From Calcarisporiella thermophila CBS 279.70 (taxonomy: Eukaryota > Calcarisporiellomycota), in the NCBI RefSeq assembly GCF_041956535.1, contig NW_027192215.1, positions 227,208 through 291,207 of the forward strand: DNA of 64,000 bases, read 5' to 3'. The translations under genes were made by a program, and so were the position numbers. Under the pieces are notes generated by a model, which worked only from the letters and a program-made list of their open reading frames with translations, was not told the DNA's origin and did not search any database. Of this stretch, positions 44,097 through 56,568 are shown in pieces. Positions within the stretch are counted from its first letter, which is position 1. Each line of letters begins with the position of its first letter.

Positions 44097-45146
44097 ATGT
44101 CAATTGTATTATTGTTCGTCTCGAGCGAGAACACGTCCGAATCGGAGCGCCGCTTCGATAAGGGCCTCAGTATATTCCAGTTGAAGGTAGTGAAGATGCC
44201 AGTCTATAGAAAAGGGCTTAAGGTGTTCCGATTAACCTCATTTCAATCCTAGGGAAAACTCGAAACTATTACGGGAATACCTCATCAATACCAGCAACTT
44301 ACGCTCTATCAAGGAGACAAGCCTGTTGCTTCTCTAGAGGGTAATGAAGATGCTCTACTAGGGGCGTTTCCAGTTGAGAATTACATGCGTTTACACGTGA
44401 GCCTCTTTTATTCCCCATCCCCTCCTCTAAAGAATGCTTCTATTAACCATCACCATCTAGGTCGGCAATACAAATCCACACAAAATTAAAGGCCAATATA
44501 CAGATTTATCGCAAGTCAAAAAATATGAGATGCCCGAAGAGGAATATGTCAAGCGGACAGGTGACTTTGTGCTAGTTTGAATACACGTACTGCAGGTCAC
44601 TAATTGAAAGATTCATTGGTTGAAAGATTCGGTACTCGCCTTTAAGCAGCGCAATAAGCTTGGAAGATTCTCGGATGCCGCATCATCTGCATCAATGGAG
44701 GATGAGGAGGCTTTCAAGGACGAGGCTGCAAATATCCAGGTTGGCAGTAGATGCGAAGTGATGGTAGGCGAGGGACATTTGAAACGGCGTGGTACCGTGC
44801 GCTTTGTAGGTGAGTGTGGCATCCTTCCAAGCTATTTTCGGTAAAGGTGGCTTAACTCGATCCCCTTTCATTCTTCCAGGCCAGACAAAGTTTAAGCCAG
44901 GCTTCTGGGTGGGGGTGGAGTATGACGAGCCACTGGGGAAAAACGATGGAAGGTAGAGGGTGTACATTATTATGTTAGACTCAATTCCATTGATTCTTAG
45001 CAACCCTTTCAATTAGTGTGGATGGAGAGCAATACTTTGAGTGCCGCCCTAAGCATGGGGCATTTGTGCGGCCAAACAAGGTTACCGTAGGCGATTTTCC
45101 TGAGCTCGATCTATTTGACGAGGAGGATGAGCTTGAGGAGCTATGA
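44097..45146 (+). CDS. TBCB: Tubulin-folding cofactor B (CAP-Gly protein)
   Basis: Alpha-tubulin folding cofactor (yeast Alf1), which binds tubulin after CCT release. It is thus a functional relative of CCT3 in this window, though unlinked in regulation. Six exons (44097-44186, 44253-44396, 44461-44560, 44627-44809, 44880-44952, 45017-45146) give 239 aa. A ubiquitin-like N-domain (VFVSS-type start [38 protein letters not shown]) is followed by the linker [20 protein letters not shown] and NKLGRF. The CAP-Gly domain reads [35 protein letters not shown] and GAFVRPNKV. The C-terminal acidic DEEDELEEL resembles an EEY/F-like tail without the final aromatic. The exon 4 acceptor lies in a short tandem duplication. 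Confidence 0.95.
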
Positions 45147-46911
45147 ATGGGGTCGGCCGGGGGGAATTCTCTTATTCGGGGGACATTCTTGGGGTGAGGT
45201 GGCGTCCCCGGTTTACTTCTAAGAATAATACAACCAAAAGGCCCATTGGAATTATGTTGTGGACCTAAGCCAATTCTCTTTTCTAAATACAAGACTATGC
45301 GAGTGAGATAGTTCGCGTTTTAGGATGTTCGGCTGAAGATGGTTGCTAAAGAGATCGGCTGTTTTATTATTAAAGGATGGGAGGAGGATCCTAAATAGCC
45401 TTTGAATTTTGAGGTTGGAAAGAGTCTATTCAATATAGCTCAAAGTGGAGTCCCGATGGGTGCAGGAGCTAATAAAATTCAGAAGTAAAACTTTTGGCCG
45501 AAGCAAGCTTCGCAGCATACCTCGATTTTGAGAGATCGGTGGTTGTGTTACATTGTAAATGAAACGCGGGCGCTTTTAATATGCAACAACTTAGTTAGAT
45601 AGGGTTAGGTTTGCGGCCGATTTAGGTCTGCTTAGATGGATTCTGAAACGTACTAAGAATCTCACAATTCAGCATTAACAAAATTCACTTCTAAGTGTCT
45701 TAGGGCGCTATGTTGAAAACATAGCCAAGACAACAATGGAATCTCATGTATATGAATTGAGCCGATGACTTTTATGTGTCAATGAACCATTCAGATGGCA
45801 ATCAATCTGATGATGCCATGGATGTTCTTCCGCTAACCTTGCCAGCTTAAGGCTAGGTAGGAAGGATCATTCCTTAAGATTGGAGTTGGGAGCTGCAAAA
45901 ATGAATTAGCATAGATGCTGGGAGAAATGATATAGTTTGTGGGGAAAATTATGGAGGAGAAAAGCTACGATGAATAACGTGATACCATCCAGGTATGATC
46001 TTGTTCTTCCTGTTTACCCATCTGCAAGAGATGAGAGGGTTAAAAATAGTGTAGGCTAAATAGAAAAACCGTAATCTAATTTTGAAAAGCCTTGGCTATT
46101 GCAGTAATTCTATATACAGCCGGCTGTGATCGTTGGGGGAAAATGAAGCCGCTGCAAAACTGGTTCGCAAAAAAATAAGGCCGCCCCAAAGTCAATATGA
46201 TAGCAATGAAGCAATGAAACTCCGCACAATCGCTCTTGGTGAGACGATGATGAGGGATTAACCATCAGCGATCGGGTAGAGATGAAGCAGCTTGCAGTGC
46301 AAATCGTCGTGAGGGACGAAGGATCTAGGCGCAATCAGATTGCACTCATTAAATCAAGAGAGGTGCTACCCAAGAAACAGGAGGCCCTCTATACGTTAGG
46401 TCCTCCACCAATGATCGCCCCGGAACTCGGATCATTCAGCAATAGGGTACTAGACGACACAAGATGAGGGTAGACGCGAAAGCGATCTAGATGCTCAAGA
46501 TCTCTCATGATCAAAAGCGAAACTGTTTGGTTCTGGCGAGCTGAATAAAAAATCTAGAAAAAACCAATGAGTCATTTTCTCGACGGATCTAAGCCACATG
46601 CACTGCTGATTGGTTGGAAATTGGAAAACACCGGGTGAGTAAAATTTCGAAAAAATTTTAAAAGGTGGTCCACCAGTTGGCGCATAGCATCTCTCTCTCT
46701 CTTTCTTTTTTTTTTTTAACTATCTTCACAGATAATTTCCTTTCTTGTCGTAGCCCTCTAATTATCCCCTCTATCCCTTGTATTTTTCCAATTTTTTTAT
46801 AGTGTCTGAAAGTTGTCCGTTAATCTATTGTGTGATTGATTTGTCTTTTTTCTTCTCTTCTCTGCCTGCCCATCAACCAGCCATCATTCTATCTGCATAG
46901 CTTTCTAATTG
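45147..46911. other. Large intergenic region before the BET gene
   Basis: About 1.8 kb of AT-rich to balanced DNA with no motif-bearing open frame. The last 200 nt (46690-46880) are T/C-rich, matching a fungal 5' leader for the BET gene. A TGATGA-type element at about 46246 was considered as a snoRNA C box, but no paired D box was found. Confidence 0.4.
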
Positions 46912-48885
46912 ATGCGCATTGGTTCTGCACTGCTCTTATGGCCTGATCGTAAGAAGTGGGACATGGATGAGATGCCCTCGAAAATAGTAAACCCACCTCG
47001 AGGGTTGTCGGTTGAACAAAAGAAATATAGCCTCGCTATGCTGCGTGCCCTCAAAAAGCATCGCGATGCTGCTCCTTTTCTTGAACCGGTTGACCCCGTT
47101 AAACTCGCCATTCCTGACTATCCCACTATCATCAAACATCCTATGGACTTCAGTACACTTGAGAAGAAACTCACAGGCGATCAGTACGCCGACGTCTCTG
47201 AAGTGATTGAAGATTTCCAACTCGTCTTCAACAACTGTTATATTTACAATGGGAAGCATTCTGTCATTGGGCGGATGGCTCAGAATTTAGAGGAGGCATT
47301 CCAGAAACAGATAAAGCAAATGCCATCCAATGTAAGTCCTCTCTTAAAGCATCAGTGTAGAAGGGGAGACATGTGGCTAATTTGATCATGCTGTTGATCC
47401 TTGTAGGCACGCAATGATCCATCTACAATCAAATCAGAACCTGGATTAGAATCCCCCGCAGTGGCTAACAAGCGGCCAAAGCATCCCTCCAAGTCGCAAT
47501 CTCTGCCCGTGATTCGCCGATCATCCGAGGGTGATCGTCCCAAACGCGAAATCCATCCACCCCCGCCCAAAGACCTCCCGGAATCGCCCAAGCGCCCTCG
47601 CAAAGCCGATCCACAGTTACGTTTTTGTGGAACGGTGCTGCGCGAGTTGAAGAAGAAGCAGTACGCCGCGATCAATTACCCCTTCTTGCTGCCGGTTGAC
47701 CCGATAGCGCTAGGGATTCCGGACTACCACAAGGTGATCAAAGAGCCAATGGACCTGTCGACCATCGAGCGCAAGCTGAACTCGGGCGAATACCGGAACG
47801 CCACGGAGTTTGAGGGAGACGTGCGTCTAATGTTCCGCAACTGCTACTCCTACAATCCCCCCAGCAACCCCGTGCACCAAATGGGCCAGCAGCTGGAGGA
47901 AGTCTTTAACCGCAAGTGGGCCGAAAAGCCCGCCCCCGCACCTGCGCCTCCCCCCGCTCACACACATCAACACCATCACGAGGAGAAGGAAGACTCGTCT
48001 GACGATGATTCGTATGATGGTATACTATCTAATTTCTTTAGTGTGTTCTGTGTTTTTACTAGTGTATATACGCGCGATAATTTTTTGTATTTATATATTT
48101 CCCCGTTGAAAATGGTGTGTAATGATATTTTTTTTTTCTTAGACCGTGATAAGCAAATTGCTGAGCTCGAACATCACTTGCAGGTGATGTCTCAGCAGCT
48201 TGCAAGCATGAAAGATCGCAAGAAAGAGAAGAGAGAAAAAGACAAGCGCAAGAAGCTGAAAAAAGTGAGCAAACGCGAGAACGGCGGGGTGGCTGCAGCC
48301 GGCAAAGTCGCGAAGGAGCCAAAGCGGCGTGGGCGGAAGCGCGAGTTTGCCGATCTCTCCTTTGAGCAAAAGCAGGAGTTGACGGACCTCTTCGGGCAGC
48401 TCAACGAGGAGCAAATTGCCGGCGCCCTGCAGATCATCCAGGAGAACATGCCTCAACTTCAGGTGAGTGTGTCTAGTATTCCTTGTCGAGGCGCGAAGAC
48501 CGGGTTGGACTCATGTGTCCCGCCTTTTCATTGCACCTAATAGAATGAGGGCCAGGAGGAGATTGAGCTGGATATCGACGCCCTCGATCCCCATACACTT
48601 CATAAACTCTATGAATACGTGCGCAAATGCACGGGGCCCAAGCGAAAGCGCGCCTACTCGACGGGGGACACCGACTCGAAGAAGCCCAAGACGCGCTACT
48701 CCGACGAGGAGCAGACTCGCAAGATCCAGGAGCTGGAGCAATCCTTGGAGCGCTTCGAGACCCACAATGGCAGTGGCATGAACGGGGGTATTGGGGGGAT
48801 GGTGCGGGACGAGGATGATCGGCTGTCGAGTAGTGGAAGTGATAGTGATGATGGAGAGTCGAGCAGCAGCGGAGACGAGTTGTAA
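46912..48885 (+). CDS. BET-family double bromodomain protein (BDF1-like)
   Basis: Nuclear reader of acetylated histone H4 that supports TFIID-type transcription. Four exons (46912-47331, 47407-48019, 48143-48462, 48544-48885) give 564 aa. Bromodomain 1 at ~38-135 (FLEPVDPVKLAIPDYPTIIK, PMDFSTLEKKL, NNCYIYNG) and bromodomain 2 at ~211-313 (FLLPVDPIALGIPDYHKVIK, PMDLSTIERKL, RNCYSYNPP) both keep the acetyl-lysine-binding Asn. A basic coiled-coil region (~350-405) is followed by the NET domain (DLSFEQKQELTDLFGQLNEE, then after an intron EEIELDIDALDPHTLHKLYE) and a Ser/acidic tail. The start at 46912 gives an N-terminus that I cannot compare; Met at residues 18 or 21 is an alternative. Confidence 0.95.
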
Positions 48886-49233
48886 ATATATACCTTTTAT
48901 CTTTTTGCCTTACCTTTTCTCTTTTTAAAAAAATTCTTACTAGTTATTTTCTTAGCTTTATATTTTTTTTTCAAAGTTTTTTTTTTTTCCTTTTTCTTTC
49001 AGTGTTCGTGTGTTATTACATTTTCCTTTTCTTTGATAGTTCCTCATATAAAAAGATATTTGACATTTTAGCAGCAATTTTGGAAGCGTTTTTTATTTTT
49101 TTTTTCCAGATCCAAAATATATTCTTATCCTTTTATTTTTATGTTTCATGATTTTTACTATGTAAATGCCCCTTCATTAAATAAAAAAAAAGGAAAGTAA
49201 CCAAGACCCCACGCCCTAAAAAGCCAGGAACGG
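48886..49233. other. Convergent T-rich 3' region of BET and FKBP genes
   Basis: Long T-runs on the plus strand and a terminal AATAAAAAAAA. It probably holds the 3' untranslated regions of two convergent genes. Confidence 0.4.
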
Positions 49234-50279
49234 CTACTTGCTGAACATGGCTCGGTACATCTCCTTCTCTTTTCGCTTGTGTCCCTCAAGTGCCTTGAGC
49301 AACTGGACCCGCAGTTGGCCCACACTCTTTTCCTCGCCCATGCGCACCAGCTCCTCTACCTCCGCCAGTCCCCTCTCGAACTCCCCAACGCCCATCAATG
49401 CTTGTGCCAGCCGATACCTGGCCTTGACATTCCCCTTATCCTCTCGCAATATCCGCTCGCACACCTTGACAGCCTCCCTTGAGTTGGTTTTCACCAGGCA
49501 AGCAGCCAGATTCAGCCGCAGCACGCCCAGCAGTGTCGCCCTCTCCGACATCTCTTCATCGCTTCCCACGAACCTGCCTTCGCCGACGGTGGCTTGGTCA
49601 TCGAGATACTCAAGGCCTTTAGAGTAGGCGAATTGGGCGGCGGCATAGTCGGAAGCCTTGAACAGGGCATTCCCCTCGTCGCGCTTTTTAAGTGCCGCCT
49701 TCAGCTTTTGGCCGGCCGACTGGAGTGATTCTTTGAACGAGAGGACCTCGACCTCGAATTTGAGCGTGGAATTGGGCGGAATCAGGGGTGGGGAGCCAGA
49801 TTGCCCATAAGCTTGCAAAGAGAATTAGTCGAGAATTAGTCATCCAGCATACACACATCCATCTACATATAGGCGCCAGTGGGGAGCCACCTCTCTATCA
49901 TATAGCACTTGAATAAATACCATAGTCGGGCTCACACAGCAATTCGGCTACCTCGCCCACTCGCATCGTTTTCACCCCTAGATCCCAGCCTTTGATGACC
50001 TGCCCGCGACCGAGATCGAAGCTAAATGGGGAGTTTCTGTCGCGCGATGAGTCGAATTTTTCGCCGGAAGGATAGAGGGTTCCCGTGTAGTGGACTATCA
50101 TCCCCGAAGCCAGGGTTGTCAGTTCGAGCCTAGCCAAGTTTGGAGCGTGGGGCAGGATGCTTACCGGAGACACGCGAGCCGACCGGGACATGGTCGCGGT
50201 CAGAAGGCCTAATCACGCGTTTCTTGAGACCATGATCGTCGGTCAGCGAGACGAAATCTGCGGAAAGCTTGGAGTCCAT
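49234..50279 (-). CDS. FKBP-type peptidyl-prolyl isomerase with TPR domain
   Basis: Immunophilin of the FKBP51/52-like class with a single isomerase domain, likely an HSP90/HSP70 co-chaperone. Three exons (50279-50165, 50094-49921, 49811-49234) give 288 aa. The FKBP domain lies at ~34-125: [59 protein letters not shown]. These include the binding-pocket Tyr, Asp, Ile-Lys-Gly-Trp and the terminal Phe strand. TPR helices fill ~130-270 ([53 protein letters not shown]), with carboxylate-clamp-like Lys/Asn positions that would fit an EEVD peptide such as the one ending the HSP70 4.5 kb away. Divergent from the DENND6-like gene, 205 nt between starts. Confidence 0.93.
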
Positions 50280-50484
50280 TGTGGGGGAGGAGAGGTGGTG
50301 AATTAGTCAAACACGAAGCTAGTCAAATTGAAACAGAAAATCTCAACCAGATCGAGTTTCAGATTGATAAACGTTTGAGTTTGGCAAGAGGAATGGGGAT
50401 CCCTTATTGGTTTTCTTGATTTCTACTGGTAAATCCCTTCTGCCTTATTTCTCCACTTGTGACATATTCCTTCCCTCGCCCTTC

Positions 50485-53151
50485 ATGATGCAACAGCTAT
50501 GCGCCCTCCCGCGCTCAGCTTCTTCATCCGAACTAATGCTTACGCCGCCGTCCCAGCAAACGAGCAAACTCAAGTCCGAGCTCACGATCCGGCACTCCTT
50601 CAGTGGCGATAAAGTGCGACCTCTGCGCTCGACCCATACGCCAACACCTGCATCGTCTCCCACGCCCGTTTCCGCGGCCGATTCTCCCGCGGCCGCTTAT
50701 GAGGAGGAGAAGCGGAAGGCGGAGAGCAGGCGGAGAAGCAGTCTGGACATTGTGGAGCTCTTAGCAACGGAGACGTTTCGATATTGGATGATGTGCTTTT
50801 GCGTGGTGAACTTTGATTTGGAGATTGGGCAGGGTAATCTCTCGGGCTCCCTTTACTATTGATGATTCCGCGGATGATTCTGATTGATATGCTGTCTTTC
50901 TTCATTTTCTACGGCTGCCCAATAGCCCTCGAATCTATCTACCCCCCCACTTCTGACTTAACGGAACAGGAGAAGAAGTCGATATGCTTTTGTGCCTTTC
51001 CGGACTCGAACGTATTTGAGGAGGGCGATACCGTCTTCAATTTTCGCATTCGATCAAGCGCATGCAACCAGAAGGTGGAGTCGGCCTCGGCATCGATCTA
51101 TGATCGCCAGTTCCTGTATGGATATGTGTTTTTTCGCCAGAAAAAGGACATGTCCATTCGGAGAGGATACTACCAGGTAAACCCTCTGCCCCAGGCGGGA
51201 ATACCTTCCTAGCTGCCTTGGCATTGGATACGGCTCTCTTATTAGGGGTGGATTACTGCGTGGAAGTTGACGCGCCTTCTTTTTTTTCTCCTACGGTCGA
51301 GTAGAAATCGCTCGTCATGTTATCCCACCTCCCCTTCACCGGTCTGTTTACTCGGCTAGTCTCCATCCTCGGCCCCGCTTTTTGTGACGTTGGGAAGCCG
51401 ATGCTTGAGGCCGCGTCGCATACCATAGCGAGTTGGAAACCGCCCTCTCCCGGCAGCAAGTACGAGCTTCCATTTCTAGGGCAAATCCTCCATGTCGAGC
51501 TCCCAGACCTACACAAGCCGCAATTGCTCGAGAACACGTGCTTCGACATGGCAACCTTGAGCCCCGACTCGCAGGTCCTCGCTTCCACCCCTCCCGCTTC
51601 GCTCTATCTAAGGTTTCGGGATGTGCTGGAGGATCTCTGGCTCTGCTGGGAGCTGATGCTGCTTGGAGAGCCTGTTGTCCTGGTGGCCCCGAGTCCGGAC
51701 GTGTGCAGTGAAGCCGTCATGGCCCTCGTGGACCTCATCAGCCCGATCCCGTACTGCGGAGACTACCGGCCCTACTTCACCATCCAGGACGCAGACTTCA
51801 AAACCTATGTAAATAAGGGCAGAGTACCGGCGAATATCATATTGGGGGTCACGAACCCCTTTTTTATCAAAGCCCTAGAGCACTGGCCAAACATGATCCG
51901 AGTGGGAAATCCTAGGTCAAGGTATGCCTTCGGCCCCGATCTCTATCGGGCTTATCGGATGAGCAACGCACCTTTTACATGTTTACTCTTTCTATCCGCC
52001 CTTCATCGAACGCTGTTCCAAACCCCCAGCCTTTTCTAAACATTTTTTTATGTCCACTTTTTCTAGAGATGTTGTAGAGCGCATGAATGGCACCTATCGC
52101 CATTCACAGCAGAACGGTGGCCCAAAAACCGCAAAACAAGTCAAGCAGGTGATGGGCGCCGCGATGGTGAATGCCATGATGCGCCCCGCTAACAGCCTAG
52201 AGTTTGTGCCTGGGGTGGTGTCGAAGCGGAAGGGCATTGTGGAAAAAGACCGAAATCTACTGCGACTCTTGGCTGAGGCCTCCGCAAGAGGCGATCCACC
52301 CCGTAAGTGTCTCCTGAGCAGCTCTCCCGGCGTTTCCCAACACACACTCTCCGGTGGACCCCCTTTCTCTAACACCCTACCTTTATACTAGCGCATATTG
52401 TGAACAATATTCTTCGCCGACACTTTGCAGAGTTAACCAAGAAATTCCTGGCGCCTCTGGAGTCCTATTTCACCACGCTTATCCCCACCAAAGTAACCCT
52501 CTCCTCTAACAAACAAACACCCCGGATACGCCCATTTAACCAGGAGGATTTCCTTCAAACCTTGCCGGACCATCTCCCTCCCTCCCATAACCTTCCTGCG
52601 GTTCGTACGAACATCCGGCGGTCCGCCACCGAGCAGCTGACGGCCTTGTATTCGCAGTTTGTAAAATGTGGGAATTTTGCCACTTGGCTGCGGGTGAGAA
52701 CGGAGCAGGCGGAGCGGGAGGTGAGGGGAAAGTACTTGAAGGCCCTCTGCGGCTTGGATATTGCACGGTGGATACAAGGGAGGCAGGAGGTGGAGATGAT
52801 TGATCTGCTGCTTAGGGTCAAGCAGGAGCTTGTACGTATCTCTATTGGGCTGCTCTCCGCCTGTTCTTCCTGTTATTCTCGACCTTGTTTTAATCCTTAA
52901 GGGGGCCTAACACTCTAACACGTCTCTTTAACTTGTAGAACGTCGCTGAGCGGCAAAAGGCCTCGTTCCATGAAAAATCAGACGGAAAGCTCGAGGCTTT
53001 TGGTATTGAGGAGGATGGTAGCGCGCTATACGCCCAAAAGGAATTGAGATTGAGCCAGCGGCAGGTGGAAAAATTGCAACGACAGGCTGAAAAAATTGTC
53101 AAGAAGTTGCCCAAGGATTTAAGGGACAGTCTAGGAGCTGGAACTATTTAG
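50485..53151 (+). CDS. DENN-domain protein, DENND6-like
   Basis: DENN proteins are Rab exchange factors; animal DENND6 acts on Rab14 in endosomal recycling. Six exons (50485-50833, 50926-51176, 51305-51921, 52067-52302, 52392-52831, 52939-53151) give 701 aa. The first ~100 residues are Ser/Pro-rich. The DENN core starts at RYWMMCFCVVNFDLEIGQ and ALESIYPPTSDLTEQEK. It continues FAFPDSNV-type CFCAFPDSNVFEEGDTVFNF and LYGYVFFRQKKDMSIRRGYY, then SLVMLSHLPFTGLFTRLV, LWLCWELMLLGEPVVLVAPS, GDYRPYFTIQDADFKTY and GVTNPFFIKALEHWPNMIRV. The C-terminal third is helical (AHIVNNILRRHFAELTKKF-type, here preceded by Pro). The assignment to DENND6 rests on this block order; the exact Rab is unknown. Confidence 0.88.
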
Positions 53152-53790
53152 CAATGCTTTTTTATTTTCTTATTTTATTTTTTTTTTATTTCCTTATCTT
53201 GTTATTGCTTTCCTCTTTGTCCTTTTTCTTTTCTTTGACTCATAGAATAGACACGAACTCTTTTTCATCATTTTTTTCTTTTTTTTTTTTTTGTTAAGAT
53301 TCTATATATATTCATTCTGTTCTGCTTTATATATGGTTCTTTTTTTGGGTTGCCTTTTTTTTTTCCCTTTACTCCGTTTTCATTAACTTAACTTAATAGT
53401 CATTTCCTCATATGCTAATGCGAAAATAATTTTCATGCTCATCCTACATAATAAAGTCCCTCCTATCTCTTCCTTAGTTTCCTTTTCCCCAGGATCGGGG
53501 GGTGAGGGGAGATATTAGCGCGATTAGGAAAAAGATAAAAAAAATCAGGGACAGGAGTGGCGGAGCCTACTGAAATCTTAATGCCCATATGTAAACAAAG
53601 CTAAAAAATTTTTCAACGGCAGATACTATGATGACACCGATGAAAAACAGTCGCGAATCTTTCTACGGTGTTCTATTGTCTAGGACACAAAATATAAGTG
53701 AAAACAATAGTGAAGTCCCGTAGTTTTTCTTTGTTTTTTCTTTATTCCTTTTTTTTTTTCTTTATATTTTCATTTTTCTAAAATATAATC
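53152..53790. other. Intergenic region upstream of HSP70
   Basis: The 3' flank of the DENN gene (T-rich) and the HSP70 promoter. I looked for canonical nGAAnnTTCnnGAAn heat-shock elements and found only imperfect ones, for example GAATCTTTC and TTCTACGGTGTTC around 53654-53672, so no site is called. A T-rich leader precedes the start codon. Confidence 0.4.
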
Positions 53791-55008
53791 ATGGCAGAGA
53801 AAGCTGGTAAATATACACAGGCTTGCGCCGATTCCCCCTCTTCTCCTCAGAGAACGGAGGCGTTGGTAGATAGAGTGGAAGCTAACCATCATTTTCTTCA
53901 TGTCATTTTTCTGTAGTTGGTATTGATTTGGGAACCACCTACTCGTGCGTTGGTGTCTGGCAAAACGACCGTGTTGAGATCATTGCCAACGACCAGGGTA
54001 ACCGCACCACTCCCTCCTATGTCGCGTTCACCGACTCCGAGCGTCTCATTGGTGATGCCGCTAAGAATCAGGCTGCCATGAACCCCGAGAACACCGTGTT
54101 CGATGCTAAGCGCTTGATTGGTCGTCGCTTCAACGAGAGTGAGGTGCAGTCTGATATGAAGCACTGGCCCTTCACAGTTGTGGAGAAGGATACCAAGCCT
54201 TATATCCAGGTTGAGTACAAGGGCGAGAAGAAGCAATTCACCCCTGGTAGGTTTTCATCATGTTTGCATGCCACCGCCTTCCTTGCGGGCGACCCCAAAG
54301 CACAGGGACTAATTGCGTATTGTTTCTTTCTTCACAGAGGAAATCTCGTCCATGGTCTTGATCAAGATGAAGGAAACCGCTGAGGCGTACCTCGGCACCA
54401 AGGTGAACAACGCCGTCATCACCGTGCCCGCCTACTTCAACGACTCCCAGCGTCAGGCCACCAAGGATGCCGGTCTCATCTCTGGCTTGAATGTGATGCG
54501 CATCATCAACGAGCCCACCGCCGCCGCCATCGCGTACGGTCTCGACAAGAAGGCCGAGACCGGTGAGAAGAACGTGCTCATTTTCGATTTGGGAGGTGGT
54601 ACCTTCGACGTGTCGCTCCTCACCATTGAAGAGGGCATCTTCGAGGTCAAGGCCACCGCCGGTGACACCCATCTTGGAGGTGAGGACTTCGACAACCGCC
54701 TCGTGAGCCACTTCATCCAGGAGTTCAAGCGCAAGCACAAGAAGGACATCACCCCCAACCGCCGTGCCGTGCGCCGTCTCCGCACTGCCTGCGAGCGTGC
54801 TAAGCGCGTGCTCTCCTCCGCCACCCAGACCTCGATCGAGGTCGACTCGCTCTTCGAGGGCATCGACTTCTACACCTCCATCACCCGTGCCCGCTTCGAG
54901 GAGTTGTGCGCCGACCTCTTCCGCGCCACCCTGGACCCCGTCGAGAAGGTGCTCCGCGACTCCAAGATCGACAAGTCCCAGGTGCATGAGATCGTGCTCG
55001 TCGGTGGC

Positions 55009-55040
<32 letters not shown>

Positions 55041-55073
55041 GTCGGACTTCTTCAACGGCAAGGAGCCCAACAA

Positions 55074-55121
<48 letters not shown>

Positions 55122-55944
55122 CGCCATCCTCTCGGGCGACACCTCCGAGAAGACCCAGGACCTGCTCCTCCTCGACGTCACCCCTCTCTCCCTCGGTATC
55201 GAGACCGCTGGCGGAGTGATGACCACGCTGATCAAGCGCAACACCACCATCCCCACCAAGAAGTCCGAGATCTTCTCCACCTACTCCGACAACCAGCCCG
55301 GCGTGTTGATCCAGGTGTACGAGGGTGAGCGCGCCCGCACCAAGGACAACAACCTGCTCGGCAAGTTCGAGCTCACCGGCATTCCCCCGGCCCCCCGCGG
55401 TGTGCCCCAGATCGAGGTCACCTTTGACGTCGATGCCAACGGTATCATGAACGTCTCCGCCGTCGACAAGACCACCGGCCGCTCCAACAAGATCACCATC
55501 ACCAACGACAAGGGCCGCCTGTCCAAGGAGGACATTGAGCGCATGGTGAGCGACGCCGAGAAGTACAAGGCCGAGGACGAGGCCGCCGCCTCCCGCATCC
55601 AGGCCAAGAACGGCCTCGAGTCCTATGCCTACAACCTGCGCAACACCATCCAGGACGAGAAGATCGCCGACAAGCTCGACGCCGACGACAAGAAGAAGCT
55701 CGACGACGCCGTCACCGAGGCCATCAACTGGCTCGACGCCAACCAGGAGGCCGAGAAGGACGAGTTCGAGCACAAGCAGAAGGAGCTTGAGCAGCTCGCC
55801 AACCCCATCATGATGAAGCTCTACGGCGCTGCGGGTGGTGCTCCTGGTGGCTTCCCCGGTGCTCCCGGAGGCGGCGCCGCCCCCGGTGGATTCCCCGCCG
55901 ACGGATCCGACAACAACGGCCCCACGATCGAGGAGGTCGACTAA
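53791..55944 (+). CDS. Cytosolic HSP70 chaperone (SSA type)
   Basis: ATP-driven chaperone of the cytosol/nucleus. Three exons (53791-53806, 53917-54246, 54338-55944) give 650 aa. The first exon encodes only MAEKA plus one base. The nucleotide-binding domain carries the signatures [32 protein letters not shown] and [17 protein letters not shown]. The interdomain linker [15 protein letters not shown], the substrate-binding domain and a Gly/Ala/Pro-rich tail lead to the C-terminal EEVD, which marks the cytosolic class and docks TPR co-chaperones. No signal or organelle targeting peptide is present. Codon use is strikingly C-ending (GCC, CTC, ATC, AAG), unlike the neighbouring genes, as expected for a highly expressed gene. 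This bias also leaves long antisense frames that are not genes. Confidence 0.98.
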
Positions 55945-56568
55945 GCGGAGGGCGAGGAGAATAGACGCATCGGATGCTTCTAGAATACAAAAATATACTT
56001 TTGGTTTAGATGGCATTTATTTAAAGAGGAAAAAAAAAACATTCTCTCATTGTCTCTCCCCACTTCGCTCGCACTTTTTTTTTCTCTCTTTGTGTATAAA
56101 TTTTGCTTCTCTTTTCTTTTAAGTTAATAAATAGATTTAGAATCGAACGGGATGATTTGCTGCCCTGCCGGCCGAGCTCTCTCCTCAAACCCTAGTCGGG
56201 CGGGCCAGGCTATTTCGGGAGGAGGGGGAAAACGCGGAGAAATGGCCCTGTGTTGCCACCGGCCAAAGCCGTGTCACCGGCCAAGTTCTATTTTTCGACA
56301 TTAAGGTTCTCCTGAGTTTCGGGTCCACTTTTTGCTCCCATGTGCTTGCCTTAAAAGACTCTCTCGCGCGCGCTTCCCTTTCTGCTTATCTCTCCTCCTT
56401 AACCTAAACATCGCTTCCCCCCTTCTTCCTCCTGGATTGGTTCATTGCTTATCCGGACTCCATTATCTCCTCCCGATTTCAATCGCTCATCTCTTAAGAG
56501 AATCCTCTCATCTCTACCCCCCCCCCACACACTCTTTCTGTATTTCTCCCTTGCCCTTCTCCGCTCAG
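55945..56568. other. Intergenic region between HSP70 and the surface-protein gene
   Basis: The HSP70 3' flank (AT-rich, with AATAAATAG at about 56127) and the T/C-rich leader of the next plus-strand gene (56390-56565, including a poly-C run). No gene was seen. Confidence 0.4.

Noticed and set aside
46240-46330. Possible C/D snoRNA from a TGATGA-type C box
   Set aside because: No CUGA D box at a suitable distance and no terminal stem.
53630-53700. Heat-shock elements upstream of HSP70
   Set aside because: Only imperfect GAA/TTC spacing; no three-unit nGAAnnTTCnnGAAn found by eye.
54238-56016. 592-codon antisense frame opposite HSP70
   Set aside because: A by-product of the strong C-ending codon bias of HSP70; Leu/Val/Gly/Asp-repetitive product without a family.
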